In this document: in pieces, positions 1 through 5,563 of the stretch
Numbering within the stretch: the stretch's first letter is position 1
Layout of the letters: each line of letters starts with the position of its first letter
DNA from: Pseudomonadota bacterium
GTDB lineage: Bacteria > Desulfobacterota > JADFVX01
Reading direction: 5' to 3'
NCBI GenBank assembly: GCA_015222755.1
Contig: JADFVX010000123.1
Location: 1 to 9,863 of the forward strand
DNA: 9,863 nucleotides
Position numbers and translations under genes: made by a program
Notes under the pieces: generated by a model
Seen by the model: the letters and a program-made list of their open reading frames with translations, nothing else
The model's database searches: none
Told to the model about the DNA's origin: nothing

Positions 1-84
1 AGATGACTGTGCTTGATTTTAATAAGTCATAGAAGTCTCCGTCCTCTGGGCGGGGTCAGGGTTAACCGGCTATGCCATAGGAAT

Positions 85-235
85 TCTTCTTTTCTTTGGC
101 GGCCAAAGAAGAAGAAGCAAAAGAAAGGCCGCCCAAAAACTTGGCCCTTGGCTTCCCTCATTCCGCAGTTGCCAGAGGCGGTCACAAAAACTCGCTTTGC
201 TCAGACAGTTTGTGACCTTCTTCCTCCGCCAATTG
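85..235. repeat. Dispersed intergenic repeat with nested hairpins
   Basis: This stretch contains an imperfect palindrome around 92-110 (TTCTTTGG, three-base loop, CCAAAGAA) and a perfect 9-bp inverted repeat (GGTCACAAA at 180-188, TTTGTGACC at 209-217). The second is nested inside GGCGG (177-181) and CCGCC (226-230). An open frame through it encodes only a lysine- and proline-rich low-complexity peptide, so it is not a convincing gene. The pattern resembles extragenic repeats I recall from delta-proteobacterial genomes. That identification is from memory, and only one copy is present here. The rest of 1-337 holds nothing else I can support. Confidence 0.5.
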
Positions 236-337
236 CTCCACTCGGCTAAGTTTTAACGGGAAGGAAAATCGGGTTCTTTTAGGGCCAAAGCAAGGTCATG
301 CCATCTGGGTGTGGACTCTTTACTAAAGGTTTGAATA

Positions 338-658
338 ATGAATATCATTAATGATTGCAAATTGATCACCTGCATTACTCCGAAAGGCAAAGGCCTTGGT
401 ATTGTAAGGGAATTAAAAGAGGGAAAAGGGGTGATCACCGGGAACGTCGCCGGGGGGCGCGGCGGAGGACGAAGGGGCAGAATTGAAGTGGATATTATCA
501 CCGTCGTCGTGGAAGGTGACAGGGCGGACGAGATATTTGAGTTTATCTATGATAAGGCGGATATTCAAAGTTTCCACGGCGGTTTCCTCTTCCAGGGCAA
601 GTTAGCGAAGTCCACCAGATTTGTTCTTCCTGATGTTCCGGCAGAGAAGGGGGAGTGA
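338..658 (+). CDS. PII-like (P-II family) nitrogen-regulator-type signalling protein
   Basis: A 106-residue cytoplasmic protein with the size and layout of the PII/GlnB fold. An N-terminal strand (residues 7-14, CKLITCIT) is followed by a helix, a shortened glycine/arginine-rich loop where the T-loop belongs (38-49), a core strand (VDIITVVV, 51-58), the helix RADEIFEFIYDKADI (62-76) and a C-terminal strand with GGFLF (81-85) and RFVLPDV. PII proteins are usually trimers that bind ATP/ADP and sometimes 2-oxoglutarate and control a partner transporter or enzyme. The canonical T-loop tyrosine and the usual TGKIGDGKI B-loop are not seen, so this belongs to a divergent PII-like subgroup, not classical GlnB/GlnK. 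As I recall, related proteins accompany DUF1538 membrane proteins; no partner is visible here. The ATG start has AAAGG at 325-329, eight bases upstream. It ends in a TGATG overlap with a possible small ORF. Family assignment is good; ligand and target are unknown. Confidence 0.82.
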   Translation: MNIINDCKLITCITPKGKGLGIVRELKEGKGVITGNVAGGRGGGRRGRIEVDIITVVVEGDRADEIFEFIYDKADIQSFHGGFLFQGKLAKSTRFVLPDVPAEKGE

Positions 659-792
659 TGCTTGTCATTGAAGAGATGACGGAGATGAAGACCATGGTTA
701 TGAACCTGCATTTTTTTTGCTGTAGAGGTATACAGCTAGCCAACAATTTTAATTGCAATGCCAGCAAAATTGTTATTTCGGCGTTGTTGTAA
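658..792 (+). CDS. Possible 44-residue small protein overlapping the PII-like gene
   Basis: An ATG overlaps the PII-like stop codon (TGATG), the usual arrangement for translational coupling. The frame stays open for 44 codons to a TAA at 790-792, right against the terminator. The predicted peptide begins MLVIEEMTEMKTMVMNLHFF, is methionine-rich at first, contains a Cys-Cys pair and ends hydrophobic. I recognise no family. Against coding: it is short, it contains a 9-bp inverted repeat (742-774), and a frame this long can occur by chance. For coding: the overlap and the exact fit between the upstream stop codon and the terminator. It may simply be the 3' untranslated region of the PII-like transcript. 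Confidence 0.3.
   Translation: MLVIEEMTEMKTMVMNLHFFCCRGIQLANNFNCNASKIVISALL
742..774. repeat. Perfect 9-bp inverted repeat upstream of the terminator
   Basis: AACAATTTT (742-750) and AAAATTGTT (766-774) are perfect reverse complements around a 15-base loop. In RNA this would form an A/U-rich stem just before the intrinsic terminator. It could be a 3'-end stabilising stem, a protein-binding site or chance. It has no T-run directly after it, so it is not itself a terminator. Confidence 0.5.
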
Positions 793-827
793 AAAGGAGT
801 CTTGCTTTGAAGCAGGCTCCTTTTTTT
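791..827. terminator. Bidirectional rho-independent terminator
   Basis: A GGAG-rich arm (796-806) pairs with AGCAGGCTCC (811-820) across a TTGA loop, with one G-T wobble and one bulged T. Seven T's follow on the plus strand (821-827). Five A's precede it (791-795), which become a T-tract on the minus strand. It would end transcription of the PII-like unit, and of the convergent TMTC-like gene whose stop codon lies about 100 bases away. Confidence 0.82.
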
Positions 828-933
828 ATATGTTTTTGAGAGGGTAGGGTGAATAGACGCAGGCTTGAGTTAGCCTTTAACGATTACCATGCTTTTCTTC
901 ATGCGATTAATCCCAGAGCTATAAACTTGCTGC

Positions 934-2793
934 TTATTTTATACCAAGAATAGTCTTGTTTTTTTGCAAGTATATTTGGGCTTCACGGTTTCCAAGCTGA
1001 GCAGCTTTTTTTAAATTGGAGACAGCTCTTTGTGTGGCTCCATCTTGTAAGTCGATCAGCGCCAGAGTGTAGTAACCTTCAGAATAATTGCTGTCTAAAG
1101 CAATAGCCTTATGAAAATCAAATCTTGCTTGAGCCATGTTTTTGAGAGTGTAGTTCACAAAACCTCTGTTATTGTATGCATCTACAAATTGAGGGGCTAC
1201 TGATATAGCCTTGCTGTAGTTGTTTATTGCTTTTTTCATGTCACCTAATCTGAAATAAGCATTTCCTCTACTGCTATAACTAATCGCATCATTTGAGTCC
1301 AGTTTTAGGGCTTTGTCCAGATCTTGAATTGCCATTAGATATTTGCCCTCTCCAGTATAAGCAACTGCTCTGTTATTAAGTGCATCTCGGTATTGAGGGT
1401 TAATCTCAATCGCTTTGCTATAGCTTTTAATAGCCATTTTTGAATTATCTGAATCGTCATAAGCTAAACCAAGCTTGAGGTATGCCCGACTGATTGAGTC
1501 AGGGTAAAGTTTGGTCTCATGAGACCATAGAGCAATAGAGTCCTGCCAGATGGATAGTTGCTTGATTGTGTTAATTGAAAGAAAAAAAACTATAAGAATC
1601 AGAAGTGTCAGAGTTGTCTTCCTGTAAATTCTATTCCCATAAAATATCAGGGTGTTTGATATAACTAATCCGCAAAGTAAAGTGGGAGCGAGAGAGGCCA
1701 AGTAGCTGTACCGGTCGGCCAGTGCTTGATCTCCGACCTTTATGATACCAATAACAGGTAGCAGGGTAATTATGTAGTAAAGCCCTAGAACTGAAAGGAC
1801 AGGTTTTTTTTTAAAGCTCCGTATGATCATATAAAAAAATAACATTAGAATTAAAGCAGGTATAACAAAATCAATACTGGCTAAGCTGGTGGTGCTTAAA
1901 GGATAGGGGTAGATTGGGGTAAGGTTGAAAGGAAAAAGAAATTTCTCAAAATAAATGACATATGCACGAACAGCCACAAAAATTCTTATGCTAAGAGGAG
2001 AAGACTCTAAAGTTTTAATTGCTCCATCTAAATTTTGAGACCATATAGTGATGGCACAAAATAAAACACCTAAGAGATAAAAAGGAATTTTTTCTATTAT
2101 GATGACTTGGATTTTACTTCTTGACCTTTTGAGAGGGAAAAAATCTAAAATCAACAAGACCACGGGAAGGGTAACAGCCATAGGTTTGCTCAATAATGCA
2201 AGGAGGAAGCACGTCAAACTTAAATAGTAGTAGAGTTTTTGTTTATTTTTACAAAAAAAAGTGTAGAACAGGTACGTGATGAGACTTAGTAAATAGAAAA
2301 AAGCGCATAAGACATCCTTTCTTTCTGAAGCCCATGCGACAGACTCTACACGCAATGGATGGAGGCCAAAGAATAAAGCGGTTAATGATGCTGTCCAGAT
2401 GTTTTCTTTTGGGCCGTCGTGGACTGTTCGAAGCAGTAGCCGCACAAGTAAAAAAACCAATATAGTATTGAAGGCATGGATGATAAGGTTTGTCAGGTGA
2501 TGCCCAAATGGATTGAGCCCCCAAATCTGATAGTCAATAGTGTGACTAAGGACTGTTAAGGGGTGCCAGTTCCCAACAACAATTGCCTTCGAAAGCCATT
2601 TGAAAAAGGAGACATTTATTAACTTAATATTAGGGTTTTCATAAATATATTTATTGTCGTCCCAATTTACAAAGTTATTGTCAAGAGTCGATGAAAAAAC
2701 ACTTAATACTATTAATGCCAGCAATCCGGAAATAGTATAAAAAGTTTTATTGAATAGAAGGCGGGAGCTGTTGTTTTTTGTGTGAGGGTGCAT
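934..2793 (-). CDS. TMTC-like multi-pass membrane protein with C-terminal TPR repeats (putative GT-C glycosyltransferase)
   Basis: A 619-residue inner-membrane protein. After one N-terminal membrane segment (about 17-35), the first external loop carries NWDDNKYIYENP (43-54). The acidic pair matches the position of the catalytic acid in GT-C and protein O-mannosyltransferase enzymes. Family-typical blocks follow: NWHPLTVLSH (75-84), FFGLHPLRVESVAWASERKD (141-160) and GDQALADRYSYL (354-365). About ten hydrophobic segments reach to about 410. From about 432 to 603 there are some five tandem TPRs (for example AIKSYSKAIEINPQYRDA, AIQDLDKALKLD). Eukaryotic TMTC proteins with this plan are O-mannosyltransferases; bacterial members are uncharacterised, so glycosyl transfer to protein or surface polymer is inference. 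An in-frame TTG at 2844 would add 17 residues, but neither start has a clear Shine-Dalgarno, so the ATG is preferred. The gene is A+T-rich against its neighbours, which suggests separate acquisition. It lacks a visible operon partner. Confidence 0.85.
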   Translation of the reverse strand: MHPHTKNNSSRLLFNKTFYTISGLLALIVLSVFSSTLDNNFVNWDDNKYIYENPNIKLINVSFFKWLSKAIVVGNWHPLTVLSHTIDYQIWGLNPFGHHLTNLIIHAFNTILVFLLVRLLLRTVHDGPKENIWTASLTALFFGLHPLRVESVAWASERKDVLCAFFYLLSLITYLFYTFFCKNKQKLYYYLSLTCFLLALLSKPMAVTLPVVLLILDFFPLKRSRSKIQVIIIEKIPFYLLGVLFCAITIWSQNLDGAIKTLESSPLSIRIFVAVRAYVIYFEKFLFPFNLTPIYPYPLSTTSLASIDFVIPALILMLFFYMIIRSFKKKPVLSVLGLYYIITLLPVIGIIKVGDQALADRYSYLASLAPTLLCGLVISNTLIFYGNRIYRKTTLTLLILIVFFLSINTIKQLSIWQDSIALWSHETKLYPDSISRAYLKLGLAYDDSDNSKMAIKSYSKAIEINPQYRDALNNRAVAYTGEGKYLMAIQDLDKALKLDSNDAISYSSRGNAYFRLGDMKKAINNYSKAISVAPQFVDAYNNRGFVNYTLKNMAQARFDFHKAIALDSNYSEGYYTLALIDLQDGATQRAVSNLKKAAQLGNREAQIYLQKNKTILGIK

Positions 2794-2921
2794 TTTTAAG
2801 TTTATTAAAAACCTTGAAGTGCCAAAACAAGGAAATAAAGCCAATATTTTATGAAAGCATGTTCATAATACCCCGTGATTTGCACGAGTATAAATGGCAC
2901 TCTTATCCTTGTTTTAAGATG

Positions 2922-2941
2922 TCCCGCCTTGTAGGCTGGGA
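2922..2941. repeat. Strong G+C-rich hairpin in the spacer
   Basis: TCCCGCCT (2922-2929), loop TGT, then AGGC (2933-2936), one bulged T and GGGA (2938-2941) form an eight-pair stem inside A+T-rich DNA. Neither strand has a T-run next to it, so it is not a simple terminator. If the minus-strand promoter at 2982-2990 is real, the hairpin lies in the 5' leader of the TMTC-like mRNA. It could equally be a remnant of an extragenic palindromic or mobile-element end. Confidence 0.55.
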
Positions 2942-2981
2942 GATTCACCACGTTTTAAAATACTATCTTAGAAAGTAAAAG

Positions 2982-2990
2982 ATTATAACA
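2982..2990 (-). promoter_or_regulatory. Candidate extended -10 promoter element for the TMTC-like gene
   Basis: Read on the minus strand this is TGTTATAAT, a perfect extended -10 (TGnTATAAT). No good -35 lies 17 bases upstream, which extended -10 promoters can tolerate. Transcription would begin near 2975 and leave a leader of about 180 bases that includes the hairpin at 2922-2941. In A+T-rich DNA such matches arise by chance. Confidence 0.4.
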
Positions 2991-3186
2991 CAGCGCTACT
3001 ACTATCCGCTTAATTTTAAAGTGTCACTATCTAGCTTTATGTATTCAAGCAAGTAATTAATTGTTCATTTTTTTATTTAAATTGGTTTTTTTTGGGAAGC
3101 TCTATTTACTGCCTGCACTCTTCTCTGTTATATTTACTTACAGATTCTTTCATAACCTACATCATAGACTAACTTCACTTAAAAAA

Positions 3187-4446
3187 ATGAGTTTAGGAAG
3201 ACTTGACCAGTCTCATATCGACCTCGGCCTTGTGCGGATGATCCAGCTTATGGAGAGGCTGGGTAATCCCCATCTCGATTTTAAAGCGATCCACATTGCC
3301 GGGACAAATGGTAAAGGCTCTACCGCAGCTATGATAGACAGTATTCTGCGGGCCGAAGGCTACCGCAGCGGTCTTTACACATCCCCTCACCTTGAGCGTT
3401 TTTCAGAGCGAATTAAGATCAATGCTGAGGAGATTGCTGATGATGTGCTGGAGAGACTCTCCAGCGATGTGAAGGAGGCTGCCGATAAGTCTCCCATGAT
3501 TGAAGCTACTTACTTCGAATTTACAACAGCGGTTGCCTTTCTATATTTTGCACGCGCCGGACTGGATATGGCAGTTATAGAAACGGGATTGGGCGGCAGG
3601 CTTGATGCGACTAACATTTTAAAACCTCTCGTTTCTGTTATTACTCCTGTTGCTATAGATCATTGTGAATACCTGGGAGATACCCTGGAAGCTGTTGCTG
3701 CTGAAAAGGCCGGAATAATCAAGCCCTCTGTTCCTGTCGTATTCGGGAAACAGCCTGACGAGGTTCTGGCGGTCCTTGAGGCTGATGCCTCGGGAAAAAA
3801 GAGCGAGACCCTTCGTTTTGACTGCGACTACAGAAGGAACTCTTTGCCGGAAGGAAAGTTTCAGTATAAAGGTATATCCATAGAACTCGATGGACTGGGA
3901 CTGTCTCTTGTCGGCAGTCACCAGCAGGATAACGCCGCCGTCGCAATTGCGGCCACCGAGTGTCTGTCTGGATCAGGGCTCGCAGTGGCTGAGCCTGCTA
4001 TCAGGCAGGGTCTGATGTCGGTGTTCTGGCCGGGCCGCTACGAGGTGATTTCCAAATCGCCCGATATTATACTGGACGGTGCTCATAATCCGGCTGGAGT
4101 AGGGGTGCTGACTGAAACAATGGAGATTCGATATCCGAGAAAGAAAGGGGTCGTGATTGCAGGCTTTATGGCTGACAAGGATATTGACGGTATGCTCGAA
4201 AGACTTGCGCCTATTGCCAATGTAATCATCCTTACAAATCCGGGCGGGGAAAGGGGATTTGACCCTCAGGGTAAAATCGGTTATAAAGATACCTTGAATA
4301 AGGAAACAGAGTTGATAGTTTTGCCCGATGTAGAGGCCGCCCTCAGTAGAGGCAGGTCATTGATTGGGGAAGCGCCTTTTATGTTGGTAACGGGCTCCCT
4401 TTTCCTGATCGGCGGGGTAAGAAAAAGACTAATAGGTGAATTATGA
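3187..4446 (+). CDS. folC: Bifunctional folylpolyglutamate synthase / dihydrofolate synthase
   Basis: A cytoplasmic Mur-ligase-superfamily enzyme that joins glutamate to dihydropteroate (forming dihydrofolate) and adds further glutamates to folates, using ATP. The 419-residue product is normal length for FolC. It shows SHIDLGL near the N-terminus, the P-loop GTNGKGST (39-46), YTSPHL (64-69) and RFSERI (71-76). ETGLGGRLDATN follows at 132-143, then EKAGI with Lys174 at the position of the carbamylated lysine of E. coli FolC, and the C-terminal-domain motif DGAHNP (297-302). The ATG aligns well with known FolC N-termini but lacks a clear Shine-Dalgarno. The alternative TTG at 3061 adds 42 hydrophobic residues not expected in the family. 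Its 3' end overlaps the peptidase gene (ATGA), so the two are probably co-transcribed and coupled. The sequence alone does not show whether both activities are present. Confidence 0.93.
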   Translation: MSLGRLDQSHIDLGLVRMIQLMERLGNPHLDFKAIHIAGTNGKGSTAAMIDSILRAEGYRSGLYTSPHLERFSERIKINAEEIADDVLERLSSDVKEAADKSPMIEATYFEFTTAVAFLYFARAGLDMAVIETGLGGRLDATNILKPLVSVITPVAIDHCEYLGDTLEAVAAEKAGIIKPSVPVVFGKQPDEVLAVLEADASGKKSETLRFDCDYRRNSLPEGKFQYKGISIELDGLGLSLVGSHQQDNAAVAIAATECLSGSGLAVAEPAIRQGLMSVFWPGRYEVISKSPDIILDGAHNPAGVGVLTETMEIRYPRKKGVVIAGFMADKDIDGMLERLAPIANVIILTNPGGERGFDPQGKIGYKDTLNKETELIVLPDVEAALSRGRSLIGEAPFMLVTGSLFLIGGVRKRLIGEL

Positions 4447-5396
4447 AAATGCTTACTAAAACAAAAATCTACATCTGTATTGTTGGACTTCTAATACTCA
4501 ATACATTTACGGCCTTTGCTGCAGAACTTTCTCTATATGGCCTTGAGAGTGGTATAAGGCAGGGTGATGTTGCACTTGTCAAAATTGAAAGCGATTTGGC
4601 CATTGACTCAATCTCCGGACAGTTTGACGGCAGGGAACTTGTTTTTCAGGATGACGGGCTAGGCCAAACTGCGCTTATCGGTGCCGCCATGAATATGGAG
4701 CCGGGAGACTATCAGCTTGTCTTGACTGCTCTTGCAGACGGTCAGGATATAAGGGAAAACTATATGGTTGAGGTGACGGCCAGAGACTACAGGGTGGAGA
4801 GACTTTCCCTGCCTGAGAAGATGGTGACCCCCGACAAGGGGAAAATCGCCAGGATCATACGTGAGGCAAATTCACTCAAGAAGGTGAAAAAGATGTTAAC
4901 TCCTGAGCGTTTCTGGGATGGAGAGTTTGTGCGCCCAGCAGACGGACTGTTTGCGGACAACTTTGGTGTCAGGAGGATACTTAACGGGATAGAAAAGAAA
5001 CCCCACTCGGGGAACGACCTTAAGGCCTATGCCGGTACACCTGTTAAAAGCCCCAACGGTGGAACTGTTGTTTATGTAGATAAGATGTATTACGGAGGCA
5101 AGACAGTTGTTGTAGACCACGGGCACGGTCTTTCTACTCTATATATGCACCTGTCAAAGATACTTGTCAATCACGGTGAAAGGGTGGAAAAGGGAGAGGT
5201 GATCGGACTTGTGGGGAGCACAGGCCGCTCTACAGGCCCTCACCTGCACTGGGGAGCCTATCTGGGAGGAATTAATGTAGACCCTGCATCCTTGCTTTCC
5301 CTTTCCTTTGATGTAATGCCGCCTGCGGAGGGTCTTGCTGCAGCGGTCAGTGTCGAAGACGAAGTCGGGCAGGGTGAAACGCTTGGTGGTAATTGA
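4443..5396 (+). CDS. Secreted M23 (LytM/peptidoglycan endopeptidase-type) metallopeptidase
   Basis: A 317-residue exported protein. Residues 1-26 form a signal peptide: Lys-rich start, hydrophobic stretch, and AFA before a probable cleavage site. A beta-rich N-terminal domain (about 28-125) and a short linker precede the M23 domain (about 165-285). The zinc and catalytic residues are all present: His188 and Asp192 in HSGND, His235 in YMHL, and His267/His269 in GPHLHW. M23 enzymes cut peptide cross-links in peptidoglycan, so this probably acts in the periplasm during wall growth or division. Having the full set of residues argues against an EnvC/NlpD-like inactive activator. The ATG overlaps the folC stop codon (ATGA). 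A second Met two codons on is a possible start, with no functional consequence. No lipobox cysteine is seen. Confidence 0.92.
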   Translation: MKMLTKTKIYICIVGLLILNTFTAFAAELSLYGLESGIRQGDVALVKIESDLAIDSISGQFDGRELVFQDDGLGQTALIGAAMNMEPGDYQLVLTALADGQDIRENYMVEVTARDYRVERLSLPEKMVTPDKGKIARIIREANSLKKVKKMLTPERFWDGEFVRPADGLFADNFGVRRILNGIEKKPHSGNDLKAYAGTPVKSPNGGTVVYVDKMYYGGKTVVVDHGHGLSTLYMHLSKILVNHGERVEKGEVIGLVGSTGRSTGPHLHWGAYLGGINVDPASLLSLSFDVMPPAEGLAAAVSVEDEVGQGETLGGN

Positions 5397-5438
5397 AGGT
5401 TTTTAGCTATTAATTTCCATCGGGAAACTCAAATATTC

Positions 5439-5526
5439 CCCTCTCCCTCAGGGAGAGGGCCAGGGTGAGGGTGGGTCAAGCATTCAAGCCCTTTTACCCA
5501 TCCCCACCCTCCCCTTGAAGGGGAGG
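5439..5526. repeat. Palindromic extragenic repeat with two hairpins
   Basis: The left hairpin is CCCTCTCCC, loop TCA, GGGAGAGGG (5439-5459). The right palindrome is CCTCCCCTT-G-AAGGGGAGG (5508-5526). Between them, G-rich (5463-5475) and C-rich (about 5501-5514) tracts are roughly complementary, giving a larger nested structure. Its minus-strand translation gives the PHPGPLPEGEG peptide that I recall as a frequent false ORF from a repeat common in proteobacterial genomes. It fills most of the gap between the M23 peptidase and the transporter, and its stems could terminate transcription or stabilise the upstream mRNA. It has no transposase and no terminal T-run. Confidence 0.7.
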
Positions 5527-5550
5527 TAGTTTCTGGATGAAAACTAACTA

Positions 5551-5556
5551 AAGGAG
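5551..5556 (+). promoter_or_regulatory. Shine-Dalgarno that sets the TTG start of the DASS transporter
   Basis: AAGGAG lies seven bases before the TTG at 5564. The first in-frame ATG (5579) has only a weaker CAGG four bases upstream, so the TTG is the better-supported start. Confidence 0.75.
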
Positions 5557-5563
5557 CAATTTT

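Larger units (their letters stand above)
2794..3186. other. A+T-rich gene-free spacer between the divergent TMTC-like gene and folC
   Basis: No open frame here looks coding. A 42-codon in-frame extension upstream of folC begins at a TTG at 3061 and encodes a Phe/Leu-rich string that reads like translated A+T-rich DNA. The spacer holds a hairpin (2922-2941) and a candidate extended -10 element on the minus strand (2982-2990). I found no convincing plus-strand promoter for folC. Confidence 0.6.

Noticed and set aside
1..32. Short frame ending in TAG at 30-32 that could be the tail of an upstream gene
   Set aside because: Only about ten codons are visible and nothing identifies a protein.
13..249. 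Open frame of 78 codons on the plus strand
   Set aside because: It runs through the hairpin-rich repeat, gives a low-complexity Lys/Pro-rich peptide, and has no ribosome-binding site or recognisable domain.
5414..5427. Small TTTCC/GGGAAA hairpin after the M23 gene
   Set aside because: The stem is short and no T-run follows, so terminator function is not supported.
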